A stretch of DNA of 64,000 nt from positions 806,001 through 870,000 of the forward strand of contig NZ_CP071839.1 of the NCBI RefSeq assembly GCF_017526105.1, written 5' to 3'. Position numbers and translations under genes: made by a program. Each line of letters starts with the position of its first letter. Within the stretch, counting starts at the first letter, position 1. Below are positions 26,388-34,172 of the stretch, piece by piece. This DNA is from Streptomyces cyanogenus. GTDB taxonomy: Bacteria; Actinomycetota; Actinomycetes; Streptomycetales; Streptomycetaceae. The notes beneath the pieces were generated by a model that was not told the origin of the DNA, did no database searches, and was given only the letters and a program-made list of their open reading frames with translations.

Positions 26388-26424
26388 TCGCGCCGGCCGC
26401 CGGGGCCGGCCGGCCCCGGCGCGA
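26388..26424. terminator. GC-rich hairpin after the CBS-BON gene
   Basis: TCGCGCCGG at 26388 pairs with CCGGCGCGA at 26416-26424, around an inner GGGGCC-GGCCCC stem. It starts directly after the stop, in the interval between convergent genes, so it probably serves as a terminator. It has no U tract, as is common in streptomycetes. Confidence 0.65.
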
Positions 26425-26493
26425 CCGGCACGGGCAGTCGATGATCGGCCTTGGACGGCCTCCCGTGTGGCGGCGGGTCCGGGCGGCCGCGTG

Positions 26494-26937
26494 TCACTCC
26501 TTCTCGCAACGAACGATGACGACCGGACAGCGCGCGTGCTGCGACACGTGCTGGCTCACGGAGCCGAGCAGGGCACGCGCGAACCCGCCCCTGCCCCGGC
26601 TGCCGACGACCAGCACCTCGGCTCCCTCGGCGGCCCGCAGCAGAACGTCCGCGGGATTGCCGTGCACCACACGGGTCCGGACCGAGCCGGCCGCGTCCGT
26701 GCCGAGCACGTCGACCAGCTCCTGGTCCATTTTCTGCCGGGTCTCGTCCTCGTCGACGTCCATGTCGACGGCGGGCGCCGACCAGCCGTACAGGCCCGGC
26801 AGCTCCCACACCGCGACGGCCTCCACGGTGCCGCCGACCAGGCCGGCATAGCGCACGCCCCAGCGCAGGGCCTCGTAGGAGGACTGCGACCCGTCGACGC
26901 CGATCACCACGCGGCGCTCGGAGGCATCCTTGTCCAT
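26494..26937 (-). CDS. Single-domain universal stress protein
   Basis: A 147-residue UspA protein: RRVVIGVDGSQSSYEALRWG at the start and the complete ATP loop GSRGRGGFARALLGSVSQHV. ATG 26937 follows AGGTGGG. A near-match to the island palindrome (GGGTC-TTCG-GTCCC) is at 27155, about 220 bases upstream. Role as for other USPs: ATP-binding stress modulator, targets unknown. Confidence 0.9.
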   Translation of the reverse strand: MDKDASERRVVIGVDGSQSSYEALRWGVRYAGLVGGTVEAVAVWELPGLYGWSAPAVDMDVDEDETRQKMDQELVDVLGTDAAGSVRTRVVHGNPADVLLRAAEGAEVLVVGSRGRGGFARALLGSVSQHVSQHARCPVVIVRCEKE

Positions 26938-27181
26938 GCGTCCCACCTCTGTCCTTCGGTGTCCGTGCCCGGCGGGCCGGTCCGCCACTGCTGTCCACGC
27001 TGCGGGACCCGTCGCCGCACCGCCAGAGATACGCATCCGGCGGCATGACGTCGATCGTGCCGTCGGCGTCCGGTGCTCCGGACCGTCGGCGCCGTGTGCC
27101 GTCCCGCGTCACCCCGTGGCCGTGGTGGCGAGGGTGTTTCGGCTGCGGTCGCGGGGGTCTTCGGTCCCCTGGGTTCTGCGG

Positions 27182-28210
27182 TCATTCACGGTGCAGCACG
27201 ACTTTGAGGGCGCCCGTGCTGGTGCCCTGCTCGAACACCTCGTAGGCGTCCTCCATCCGGTCGAGAGCGAGGGTGTGGGTGACCAACGGGGAGACCGGCA
27301 GCCGGCCGAACTGCATCAGTTCGAGCAGCCAGGGGGTGGAGGACGTGTCGACCTGGCCCGTGCTGATGGTGAGGTTCTTGCACCAGAGGGACTCCAGATG
27401 CAGGGTCACCGGCCTGCCGTGGGTCCCGATGTTGGCGATGTGCCCTCCCGTGCGGACGGCGCGCGTGCACAGCACGAAGCCGTCCGGGTCCCCGGACGCC
27501 TCGATGACCACGTCCGCGCCCGGCCCCTCGGACAGGTCGGCGATCATCTCCCCCGGCGATTCGGCGGCATCCGCCCCCAGCCGGGCGGCGGTCTCCAGCC
27601 GGGCACCGGCCAGGTCCACGACCATGATCCGGCGGGGCGAGTACAGCCGGGCCACGACGACCGAGGCGAGGCCGACGGGACCGGCGCCGACCACGACGAC
27701 GGTGTCTCCGGGGCCGACGTGTCCGTTGCGGACCCCGACCTCGTAGGCGGTGGGGAGGACTTCGGCGAGCAGCACGGCTTCGTCGAGAGGGAGGTCGGCG
27801 GGCCGCCGGGTGGTGGAGTGGTCGGCGAACGGCACGCGCACCAGCTCGGCCTGGGTGCCGTCGATCAGATTGCCCAGGAGCCATCCGCCGCCGCCCCGGC
27901 ACTGCCCGTACCTGGCGTCGTGGCACTCCCTGCACTCGCCGCAGGCCGAGACGGACGACACGATCACCTGGTCGCCGGGGCGCAGGCGGTGCACCTGCGC
28001 CCCGGTCTCCACCACCTCTCCGGCCGCCTCGTGGCCGAGCACCCTCCCCGGGTTCACCTCGGGGAAGTCTCCGCGGCGGATGTGCAGGTCGGTGCCGCAG
28101 ACCGTGGTCGCGTCGACCCGCACGACCGCGTCGGTCGCCTCCTCGATCACGGGGTCGGGGACGGTGTCCCAGGAGGTGTGCGCCGGGCCGTGGTAGACGA
28201 GCGCTCGCAC
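27182..28210 (-). CDS. Zinc-dependent alcohol dehydrogenase (second copy)
   Basis: A 342-residue paralogue of the dehydrogenase at 21603. Catalytic zinc ligands are in VCGTDLHI and LGHEAAGE, structural zinc in CGECRECHDARYGQC, the Rossmann motif VVVVGAGPVGLASVVVARLY with Asp in VVDLAG. GTG 28210 gives the family start VRALVYHGP and has AGGGAG about 8 bases upstream. The divergent interval to the DUF1918-XRE-PPOX gene carries no exact palindrome. Substrate unknown. Confidence 0.9.
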   Translation of the reverse strand: MRALVYHGPAHTSWDTVPDPVIEEATDAVVRVDATTVCGTDLHIRRGDFPEVNPGRVLGHEAAGEVVETGAQVHRLRPGDQVIVSSVSACGECRECHDARYGQCRGGGGWLLGNLIDGTQAELVRVPFADHSTTRRPADLPLDEAVLLAEVLPTAYEVGVRNGHVGPGDTVVVVGAGPVGLASVVVARLYSPRRIMVVDLAGARLETAARLGADAAESPGEMIADLSEGPGADVVIEASGDPDGFVLCTRAVRTGGHIANIGTHGRPVTLHLESLWCKNLTISTGQVDTSSTPWLLELMQFGRLPVSPLVTHTLALDRMEDAYEVFEQGTSTGALKVVLHRE

Positions 28211-28725
28211 CGAACTCACTCCCTGGGCCGCGGAAACGGTGTCGGGCACCCGGCGGTGCGGGGCCACCGGGTCGGCGCTGGTGCGTTCGGCCACGCGTAC
28301 GACGGCTTGCCGCCGGGGGCGACGGGTGGCATGGCGGCGGCCTCCCTCTCGAAAGAACCTGGAGGGGCGGTGAACGAGTCCGGCCAAGGGGATGGTCCGG
28401 ACGTCGCCTGCAGGCGGTCGCGACGGGTTGCTCTCTTCGAGGATCCTCCGGTCCTCGCCGCGACGCATGCGGACGGGCCGCGGTACGCGGCGGGCACGTG
28501 GAGTCCGGGAGACCTCGCCGGCATGCCGCCGGGCTCGGTCAGCCCGCCGTCACGAAGCGAGAGGACCGGCAGTCCGCATCTCACGGCCGCCGCATCCCCG
28601 GGCTCCGTGCCCGGCCCTCTGCCGTCCGACCGCGGAACCCCCGGTGGCAGCGCTGACGCCCGTGCGGCCGTGTGGCCCGCGTGGCAGGTTGGATACAGCA
28701 CCACTCCGCGGAGAGGGCGGCGATC
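28211..28725. other. Divergent intergenic region
   Basis: A 515-base interval between divergent genes. It has no convincing gene; a 38-codon frame just before the dehydrogenase start is noted under rejected items. A near-match to the island palindrome (CGGCC-GTGT-GGCCC) lies at 28665-28678, 47 bases before the rightward gene. Confidence 0.5.
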
Positions 28726-29631
28726 ATGCGAGCTCACCTCGGCGACCAACTCGTCATCGAGAGCCCGACGACCGGCGCCGCCAGGCGCGACGGCGAGATC
28801 ATCGGACTCCGCCACGAAGACGGCACACCCCCCTACGACGTGCGCTGGTCGGACACGGACGAAGTGACGCTCGTGTTTCCCGGGCCCGATGCCCACATCC
28901 GCCATCCGGAACACGAGCAACCGGCGCCGGTGGACGAAAGGCGGCTGGGAGCGGGCATCACCGCGGCGCCTCCGGCCGAGGTGGGCAACCCCGGCGACAT
29001 CGGCCGGCGCGTGGCGGTCGAGCGCCGCAGGCGTGGGCTCAGCCGAGTGGAAGCAGCGAGCCGCGCCCGGATGTCACCGGACTATCTCGCGTATCTCGAG
29101 GAAAGCCCTGCCGAGCCGACTCCGGCGACTCTCCTCAGGCTGGCCGACGCACTCGGCACCACGGTCGCCGCGCTGCGGGGCGGCGGCATGGATCTTCCAC
29201 CCGGCCAGGGCCACGCGCTGCTCCACCCTCGACTGCGGGACCTGAGCCCGGACGAGTGCCGCACCCTGCTCTCCACACACGGCGTGGGCCGCCTGGCGGT
29301 GTCGACGCCCGACGGCCGCCCGCTGGTCGTCCCGGTCAACTACGAGGTGGTCGAGGACACCATCGTCTTCCGGACCGCGCCCGACTCCGTGACCGCCACA
29401 GCCGCGGAGACGGAGGTCGCCTTCGAGGTGGACCACCTGGACGAGGCCATGAGCCAGGGCTGGAGCGTGCTGGCCGTCGGACCGGCGAGCGTGGTCACGG
29501 AGCCGGAGGCCGTGCGCAGCCTCAGTCGGCACGCGCACACGACGCCCTGGGCCGGCGGGCAGCGCGACATGTGGGTGTCGATCCGGCCCACGAGTCTCAC
29601 GGGCCGCCGGATCACTCCGGCCGACCGGTAG
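28726..29631 (+). CDS. DUF1918 - XRE HTH - PPOX fusion protein
   Basis: A 301-residue protein of three parts: an N-terminal DUF1918 domain (MRAHLGDQLVIESPTTGAAR then PYDVRWSDTDEVTLVFPGPD), an XRE-type helix-turn-helix (about 87-145, DIGRRVAVERRRRGLSRVEA) and a PPOX-like split barrel (about 165-300). The last two parts are paralogous to the protein at 20907, with matching GRLAVSTPDGRPLVVPVNYE and WAGGQRDMWVSIRPTSLTGR. ATG 28726 has GAGAGGG upstream. DUF1918 is common in actinobacterial stress regulons and resembles an SH3-like fold. A sensory DNA-binding role is inferred. Confidence 0.87.
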   Translation: MRAHLGDQLVIESPTTGAARRDGEIIGLRHEDGTPPYDVRWSDTDEVTLVFPGPDAHIRHPEHEQPAPVDERRLGAGITAAPPAEVGNPGDIGRRVAVERRRRGLSRVEAASRARMSPDYLAYLEESPAEPTPATLLRLADALGTTVAALRGGGMDLPPGQGHALLHPRLRDLSPDECRTLLSTHGVGRLAVSTPDGRPLVVPVNYEVVEDTIVFRTAPDSVTATAAETEVAFEVDHLDEAMSQGWSVLAVGPASVVTEPEAVRSLSRHAHTTPWAGGQRDMWVSIRPTSLTGRRITPADR

Positions 29632-29871
29632 ACGGCCGATGTCCTCCGGACGGCCGATGTCCTCGCCCGACCGCGGGGTGCCCGGGGACCTCGCGTCCCG
29701 CCCGACGGCGACCGCGGGCGCGGTCATCACCTCGCTCACCGGGTGCAGGGGCACCGCGAACCGGCTGCCCGGCTCCCGGTCCGGGCCGGTCGCGTGTCGC
29801 GGTCCCGGACAGGCGGTGCGACGGTGGTCGCAGGGGTTCGCGCCGGCCGGACGACGAAGGCGGTGACCGCG

Positions 29872-30744
29872 ATGACCCACCCGCTGGTCGTGGGCGTCGA
29901 CGGATCGGACCCCAGTCTGACGGCGGTCGACTGGGCGGTGGACGAGGCCGCCCGGCACGGGGTGCCCCTGCGTCTGGTCCATGCCTCCCTGTGGGAGATC
30001 TACGAGGGGACTCAGCCGTCCTTCGGCACCGACCGGCCCGCCGAGGAACTCGTGGCCGAGCACATCGTGGCTTCCTGCGTGGATCGGGCCCGGCGTCTCG
30101 ACCCCGAGGTCGACGTGTCGGGCAGGGTCCTGGCCGAGGACGCCGTGTCGGCGTTGCTGCGCACGGGGCCCGAGGCGTTCGCTCTGGTCACGGGCTCGCG
30201 CGGGCGGGGCCAGGTCGCCGGGATGCTGCTGGGGTCCGTCAGCCTCGCGGTCGCCGCTCGCGCCGTCTGCCCGGTCTTCGTGGTCAGGGGCGCGGAACCC
30301 AACCGTCGGGGGGAGTTGGGCAGGGTCGTGGTGGGGGTCGGGGGCGTGACCGGCGGTGCGGGGGCCGTACGGTTCGCCGTCCGGGAGGCCGGGGTCCGTG
30401 GCTGCGCCCTGACGGCCGTACGTGCCTGGCGCACCCGGGCCCGGGAACCCGTGGACCACCCAAGGGCCGGCGGCGACGCCGCTCGGTCACGGGAGCAGCG
30501 GGCCGCCACCGACCTCGACGACGCGCTGCGGGAGGCCGTACGGGAGCATCCCCGGGTCGACGTCGACCGTCGGGCGGCCGAAGGCCCCGCCCACCGTGTC
30601 CTCCTCGACGCCGCGGCGGGAGCCGACCTGATCGTGGTGGGCGCCCGGCGCCACGGCCACTTCGGTCTGCAGCTCGGCAGGGTCGCCCACACCCTGCTGC
30701 ACCATGCGGCATGCCCGGTTGCGGTCGTCCCGCAGCGGCTCTGA
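29872..30744 (+). CDS. Tandem-domain universal stress protein
   Basis: A 290-residue two-domain USP. Domain 1 (PLVVGVDGSDPSLTAVDWAV) has the ATP loop GSRGRGQVAGMLLGSVSLAV; domain 2 (RVVVGVGGVTGGAGAVRFAV) ends GARRHGHFGLQLGRVAHTLL. It is closely related to the protein at 23666, including identical FGLQLGRVAH and LHHAACPVAVVP strings. ATG 29872 is preferred; GTG 29863 is in frame. It lies about 240 bases after the XRE-PPOX gene. That gap holds GGGAC-N5-GTCCC at about 29693, similar to a dormancy box but with one extra spacer base. Confidence 0.9.
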   Translation: MTHPLVVGVDGSDPSLTAVDWAVDEAARHGVPLRLVHASLWEIYEGTQPSFGTDRPAEELVAEHIVASCVDRARRLDPEVDVSGRVLAEDAVSALLRTGPEAFALVTGSRGRGQVAGMLLGSVSLAVAARAVCPVFVVRGAEPNRRGELGRVVVGVGGVTGGAGAVRFAVREAGVRGCALTAVRAWRTRAREPVDHPRAGGDAARSREQRAATDLDDALREAVREHPRVDVDRRAAEGPAHRVLLDAAAGADLIVVGARRHGHFGLQLGRVAHTLLHHAACPVAVVPQRL

Positions 30745-30790
30745 GGGCCCCCGGGCCGTCGGAGGGTCCGCAGGAGAGGCAGGGGGGCGG

Positions 30791-31027
30791 ATGTCGGAGT
30801 GGATCCGGGAGTGGACGGGCTGCGATCCCGCCGCCGAGCGGCTGCGTGAAACCCAGTGCACCCTGGGCAACGGCTACTTCGCAACGCGCGACGCGCTCAC
30901 GAGGACATGGTCAAACTGCCCGACTGGCTGCTCGTCCGGTTCCGTCTGCGGCGCGCCGAGGAACCGTCTGCGCCGCGGCACACTCATCCGGTCCTCCCGC
31001 CAGCCTCTTCCCGCGATCTCCGAGTAA
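30791..31027 (+). pseudogene. GH65 glycoside phosphorylase/hydrolase remnant
   Basis: A decayed N-terminus of a GH65-family enzyme. From ATG 30791 the frame reads SEWIREWTGCDPAAERLRET and QCTLGNGYFATRDA, the classic GH65 opening. It then jumps: the next base frame from about 30896 reads AHEDMVKLPDWLLVRFRLR, the family segment that normally lies some 30 residues further on, and the original frame resumes with LRRGTLIRS before a stop at 31027. So there is an internal deletion with frame loss, and the catalytic barrel is missing. The remaining bases to 31155 may be further debris. Intact relatives act on trehalose- or maltose-type disaccharides. Confidence 0.65.
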
Positions 31028-31155
31028 AGGTCCGTCCCGGACTCCGGCGAGTCACCGCTCCGCGTCGTGCTCGCCGACCGAGCGGTGGTCATCGCGCCGG
31101 GGCCGACGCGTTCGCTCGCGATGCCGGACTCGGACGGCACGGTGGGCGCGCGACC

Positions 31156-32334
31156 CTAGCGCCGTACCCGGGGCATCCCCAGGCCGATCCAGGAGATGAT
31201 CTCGCGCTGGATCTCGTTGTTGCCGCCGCCGAAGGTGAAGATGACCGCCGAGCGGTAGCCGCGCTCGAGTTCGCCGTGCAGGACGGCGCTCGCCGAGCCC
31301 TCCTTCAGTGGGCCGGCCGCGGCGACGATCTCCATGAGCCAGGCGTAGGCGTCCCGGCGGGCCTCGGAGCCGTAGACCTTGACCGCGGAGGCGTCCTGCG
31401 GGGTGAGCGTGCCGTCCTGCACGGCCGAGACCATCTGCCAGTTGAGGAGCTTGAGCGCGTCGAGCCGGGTGTGCGTGCGGGCCAGCAGCCGCCGTACCCA
31501 GGGCAGGTCGGCGACCCGCCGGCCGTCGGCCAGCTTGGTCTCCATCGCCCAGCGCTGCACGTCGTGCAGGGCACGGATCGCCATGGTGCCGTGGGCGGCG
31601 AGGGTGACGCGCTCGTGGTTGAGCTGGTTGGTGATCAGCCGCCAGCCCTCGTTCTCCGCGCCGACGCGCCGGGACACGGGGACGCGGACGTTCTCGTAGT
31701 AGCTCGCGGTGGTGTCGTGGGAGGCGAGGGTGCGGATCAGGGTGCAGGAGTAGCCGGGGTCGGAGGTCGGCACCAGCAGCATGGTGATGCCCTTGTGCGG
31801 CGGGGCCGCGGGGTCGGTCCGCACGGCCAGCCACACCCAGTCCGCGGTGTCGCCGTTGGTGGTCCAGATCTTCTGCCCGTCGACGACGTACGTGTCGCCG
31901 TCGCGTACGGCGCGGGTCCTGAGCGCGGCGAGGTCGGTGCCGGCGCCGGGCTCGCTGTAGCCGATCGCCAAGTCGATCTCGCCGGAGAGGATGCGGGGCA
32001 GGAAGTACGCCTTCTGCTCGTCGGTGCCGTACCGCATGATCGTCGGCCCGACCGTGTTCAGCGCCATCAGCGGCAGGGGTACGCCGGCCTGCGCGGCCTC
32101 GTCGAAGAAGATGAACTGCTCCATCGCCGTCATCCCGCGCCCGCCGTACTCCTCGGGCCAGCCGACGCCGAGCCAGCCGTCCGTGCCGAGGCGGCGGATG
32201 GTCTCGCGGTAGAACCGCTTCTGCGCGGCCGGGTCGGCGTACCGGGCGTAGGCGTTGTCCGGAACCAGCTCGGCGAAGTAGGCGCGCAGCTCGGTGCGCA
32301 GCCGCTGCTGCTCGGGCGTGTGGTCGAGGTGCAC
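31156..32334 (-). CDS. Acyl-CoA dehydrogenase
   Basis: A 392-residue FAD enzyme of the acyl-CoA dehydrogenase family. It shows DGWLGVGWPEEYGGRGMT, the flavin-binding IGYSEPGAGTDLAALRTRAV, WTTNGDTADW and the C-terminal FGGGNNEIQREIISWIGLGMPR. The catalytic-base position of the FadE17/18-type subgroup is not obvious, which is common among steroid-catabolism ACADs that work as heterotetramers. GTG 32334 has TGGAGG upstream; earlier in-frame starts have no site. No partner subunit adjoins it. The substrate is unknown. Confidence 0.9.
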   Translation of the reverse strand: MHLDHTPEQQRLRTELRAYFAELVPDNAYARYADPAAQKRFYRETIRRLGTDGWLGVGWPEEYGGRGMTAMEQFIFFDEAAQAGVPLPLMALNTVGPTIMRYGTDEQKAYFLPRILSGEIDLAIGYSEPGAGTDLAALRTRAVRDGDTYVVDGQKIWTTNGDTADWVWLAVRTDPAAPPHKGITMLLVPTSDPGYSCTLIRTLASHDTTASYYENVRVPVSRRVGAENEGWRLITNQLNHERVTLAAHGTMAIRALHDVQRWAMETKLADGRRVADLPWVRRLLARTHTRLDALKLLNWQMVSAVQDGTLTPQDASAVKVYGSEARRDAYAWLMEIVAAAGPLKEGSASAVLHGELERGYRSAVIFTFGGGNNEIQREIISWIGLGMPRVRR

Positions 32335-32436
32335 GGCGCCTCCAGGCTCCCCAAGGGCGGTCCTGACGGCGCACACCGTAGAACGTGTTTCAGAAATTGG
32401 GAATGCCGGGGCCCGGGTCAATTCGGGTACGGGTCC

Positions 32437-32811
32437 TCAGCCGAGCGTCTCCAGGAAGTCGGCGCAGGCGGCGGCGCAGGCCCGGCAGGAGTCCGCGGCC
32501 GATTCGGCGCCGGGATGCTCGTCGAAGGCGCGGGCGCACTCCAGGCACACCGAGCGGCACCAGTCGACCCTGACCCGGATCGCCTCCTCGTCCTGCCGGC
32601 CCTCCTCGCACAGCACCCGGCAGGTCGCGTCGCACACCTCGGCACACATGATGCCCAGCCGGCGCACCCGCTCCTGGTGCTCGGTGCCGTCCGGGTCGAC
32701 GAGGCTCGCACGCACGGCGCAGGCCCGGGCGCACTCGGTGCACGCCTGGGCACAGGTGAAACGGTCCTCCAGGAACCGGTAGAGCTGCTGCTGCGAAGTC
32801 CGCGATGTCAC
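32437..32811 (-). CDS. Cys-rich four-helix bundle copper-binding protein
   Basis: A 124-residue protein with regularly spaced cysteines: CAQACTECARAC, CAEVCDATCRVLC, CRSVCLEC and CRACAAAC. This is the pattern of Csp-type cytosolic copper-storage proteins (four-helix bundle family), which bind Cu(I) through cysteines lining a helical tube. Length fits the family. GTG 32811 is tentative, because the preceding AGGG is very close; another GTG upstream would add 14 residues. No copper pump or regulator is adjacent. Copper binding is a strong family inference. Confidence 0.82.
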   Translation of the reverse strand: MTSRTSQQQLYRFLEDRFTCAQACTECARACAVRASLVDPDGTEHQERVRRLGIMCAEVCDATCRVLCEEGRQDEEAIRVRVDWCRSVCLECARAFDEHPGAESAADSCRACAAACADFLETLG

Positions 32812-32926
32812 ACCCTGCGGGTAGCCGTGGCGGGCGGCGGCAAACACGGTGACGCGGCCACCCCTGCCCCCACCATGACCCACAGTGTCCTGGTTGGTCC
32901 CGTTCTGGGAGGGGTATCCATGTTCT

Positions 32927-33292
32927 ATGGACACCGCATCGATGCAGCTGGCCGCCGCGAGCGGCCTGATGAGCCTCTTCCTGTTCATCGTGGCCGTAGG
33001 CGTGCTCGCGCTGCTCGCCGGCGGCTTCTGGATGACCTCCCGCGTCAGGTCCAACGAGTCCCCGCGCCCGCGCCCCGAGGAACAGCCCAAGCTGCCACCG
33101 GACGGCCCGGTGCGCGAGATCCGGCAGAACAGGGAGTCCGCGGAGATTCCCCGGATCGCCAAGGGCGACCGCCCGCTCACCCCGTACGAGCTGAGCAACA
33201 TGGACAGCAAGCCGAGCGAGTCGCAGGAGCGTCCGCGCTGGAGCAAGGGCTCCAGCGGTTCCTTCGGCGGCGGCGGACTCGGCGCCCACTGA
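32927..33292 (+). CDS. DUF6479-like small membrane protein
   Basis: A 121-residue protein with one membrane segment near the N-terminus (GLMSLFLFIVAVGVLALLAG) and a charged, proline-rich cytoplasmic tail ending in a Gly/Ser stretch. I recall a streptomycete family with the same ERPRWSKGSSGSFGGGGLG tail, annotated DUF6479; function unknown. ATG 32927 sits about 12 bases after GGGAGGGG, which is a little far. It is divergent from the copper-binding gene. Confidence 0.7.
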   Translation: MDTASMQLAAASGLMSLFLFIVAVGVLALLAGGFWMTSRVRSNESPRPRPEEQPKLPPDGPVREIRQNRESAEIPRIAKGDRPLTPYELSNMDSKPSESQERPRWSKGSSGSFGGGGLGAH

Positions 33293-33352
33293 AGGCCCCG
33301 GCCCCACCGCCTCCGGCACCCGGCCCGCGCCGGCCCGCCGGACGCCCCGGAC

Positions 33353-33808
33353 TCAGGCAGTCGTCCGGGCGGCGTCCAGGCGGCCGACGCGGGCCACGTT
33401 CTGCCGGTCCTCCGGATCCTGGCTGGGCTCGGCCCGGAACCAGGCGTCGAGGATCTCCCTGAGCACGGGCTCGGAGGTCAGCCGGAGGCTGAGCGCGAGG
33501 ACGTTGGCGTCGTTCCAGCGGCGCGCGCCGTCGGCCGTGGCGGCGTCCGTGCACAGGGCGGCGCGCACGCCCGGCACCTTGTTGGCCGCGATGGACGCGC
33601 CGGTGCCGGTCCAGCAGCACACCACCGCCTGGTCGGCCGTGCCGTCGGCCACCTCCCGCGCGGCGGCCTCGGAACAGGCCGCCCACTGCGCGTCGGCGCC
33701 GGGCCGCAGCGCGCCGTGCTCCCGGACGTCGTGGCCCCGCCGGCGCAGCTCCGCGACCAGGAGCCGGGCCACGGGCTCGTCCATGTCGGAGGAGACGGAG
33801 ATCCGCAT
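33353..33808 (-). CDS. RpiB/LacAB-family sugar-phosphate isomerase
   Basis: A 151-residue protein of the ribose-5-phosphate isomerase B family, interconverting aldose and ketose phosphates in the cytoplasm. It shows MRISVSSDMDEPVARLLVAE, GADAQWAACSEAAAREVADG and the phosphate-site loop CCWTGTGASIAANKVPGVRA. The RpiB catalytic Cys lies in the GICGTG-like loop; here the loop reads CCWTGTG, so a cysteine is kept close by. ATG 33808 is the only reasonable start. The long C-terminal helix (LTSEPVLREILDAWF) is typical. Confidence 0.88.
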   Translation of the reverse strand: MRISVSSDMDEPVARLLVAELRRRGHDVREHGALRPGADAQWAACSEAAAREVADGTADQAVVCCWTGTGASIAANKVPGVRAALCTDAATADGARRWNDANVLALSLRLTSEPVLREILDAWFRAEPSQDPEDRQNVARVGRLDAARTTA

Positions 33809-33890
33809 ACCCCGGAGCGTAACGCCTGCCCGTGCCCGGACGTGCCGAACGGCCCGCTGGGGGCCGTTCAACCGTGCGGACCGTACGGGG

Positions 33891-34085
33891 TCAGGGGTGG
33901 TCGGGCTGCTGCGCCGGCGGCACCCCGCCGCCCTCTCCCCCGCCCTTGGCGCCCTTGTCCGTGCCGTGCGGGCGCGCGCCCGCGTCACGGCCGCCCTGCT
34001 GGCGGGCCTTCAGCTCGCCGCTGTCCTGCGGGGTGGCGCCGCCCTTGTCACTGCGCCGCTGTTCGGGCTGCTGCGGATTGCTCAT
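33891..34085 (-). CDS. Small disordered hydrophilic protein
   Basis: A 64-residue Gly, Gln, Lys and Arg-rich protein starting MSNPQQPEQRRSDKGGATPQ, with no hydrophobic core and so probably unstructured. ATG 34085 follows GGAGGGA at a slightly long distance. Similar small proteins are annotated across streptomycetes without function. I cannot suggest a role beyond a possible stress-type intrinsically disordered protein. Confidence 0.6.
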   Translation of the reverse strand: MSNPQQPEQRRSDKGGATPQDSGELKARQQGGRDAGARPHGTDKGAKGGGEGGGVPPAQQPDHP

Positions 34086-34172
34086 GCGCCGGACTCCCTC
34101 CGGTGGTGCGTGTTCCGTGCGGGGTCCGGGTTCCCAGGGCCGCGCGGGTGACGCACGCCGTCCGCGGACGGC

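Noticed and set aside
26401..26418. GGGGCCGGCCGGCCCC considered as another copy of the island palindrome
   Set aside because: It is the inner stem of a longer hairpin directly after a stop, between convergent genes, so a terminator is the better reading.
28216..28332. A 38-codon frame (MPPVAPGGKPSYAWPNAPAP then a stop) just upstream of the second alcohol dehydrogenase
   Set aside because: It contains the ribosome-binding site of the dehydrogenase, is Pro-rich, and has no recognisable homology.
29693..29708. GGGAC-N5-GTCCC considered as a seventh island box
   Set aside because: The spacer is one base longer than in the six exact sites and the site lies about 165 bases before the gene; kept only as a remark under that gene.
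28212..32334. Possible presence of the response regulator partner of the GAF kinase
   Set aside because: No receiver domain (conserved Asp-Asp-Lys) with LuxR-type HTH was found in this interval or elsewhere in the window.
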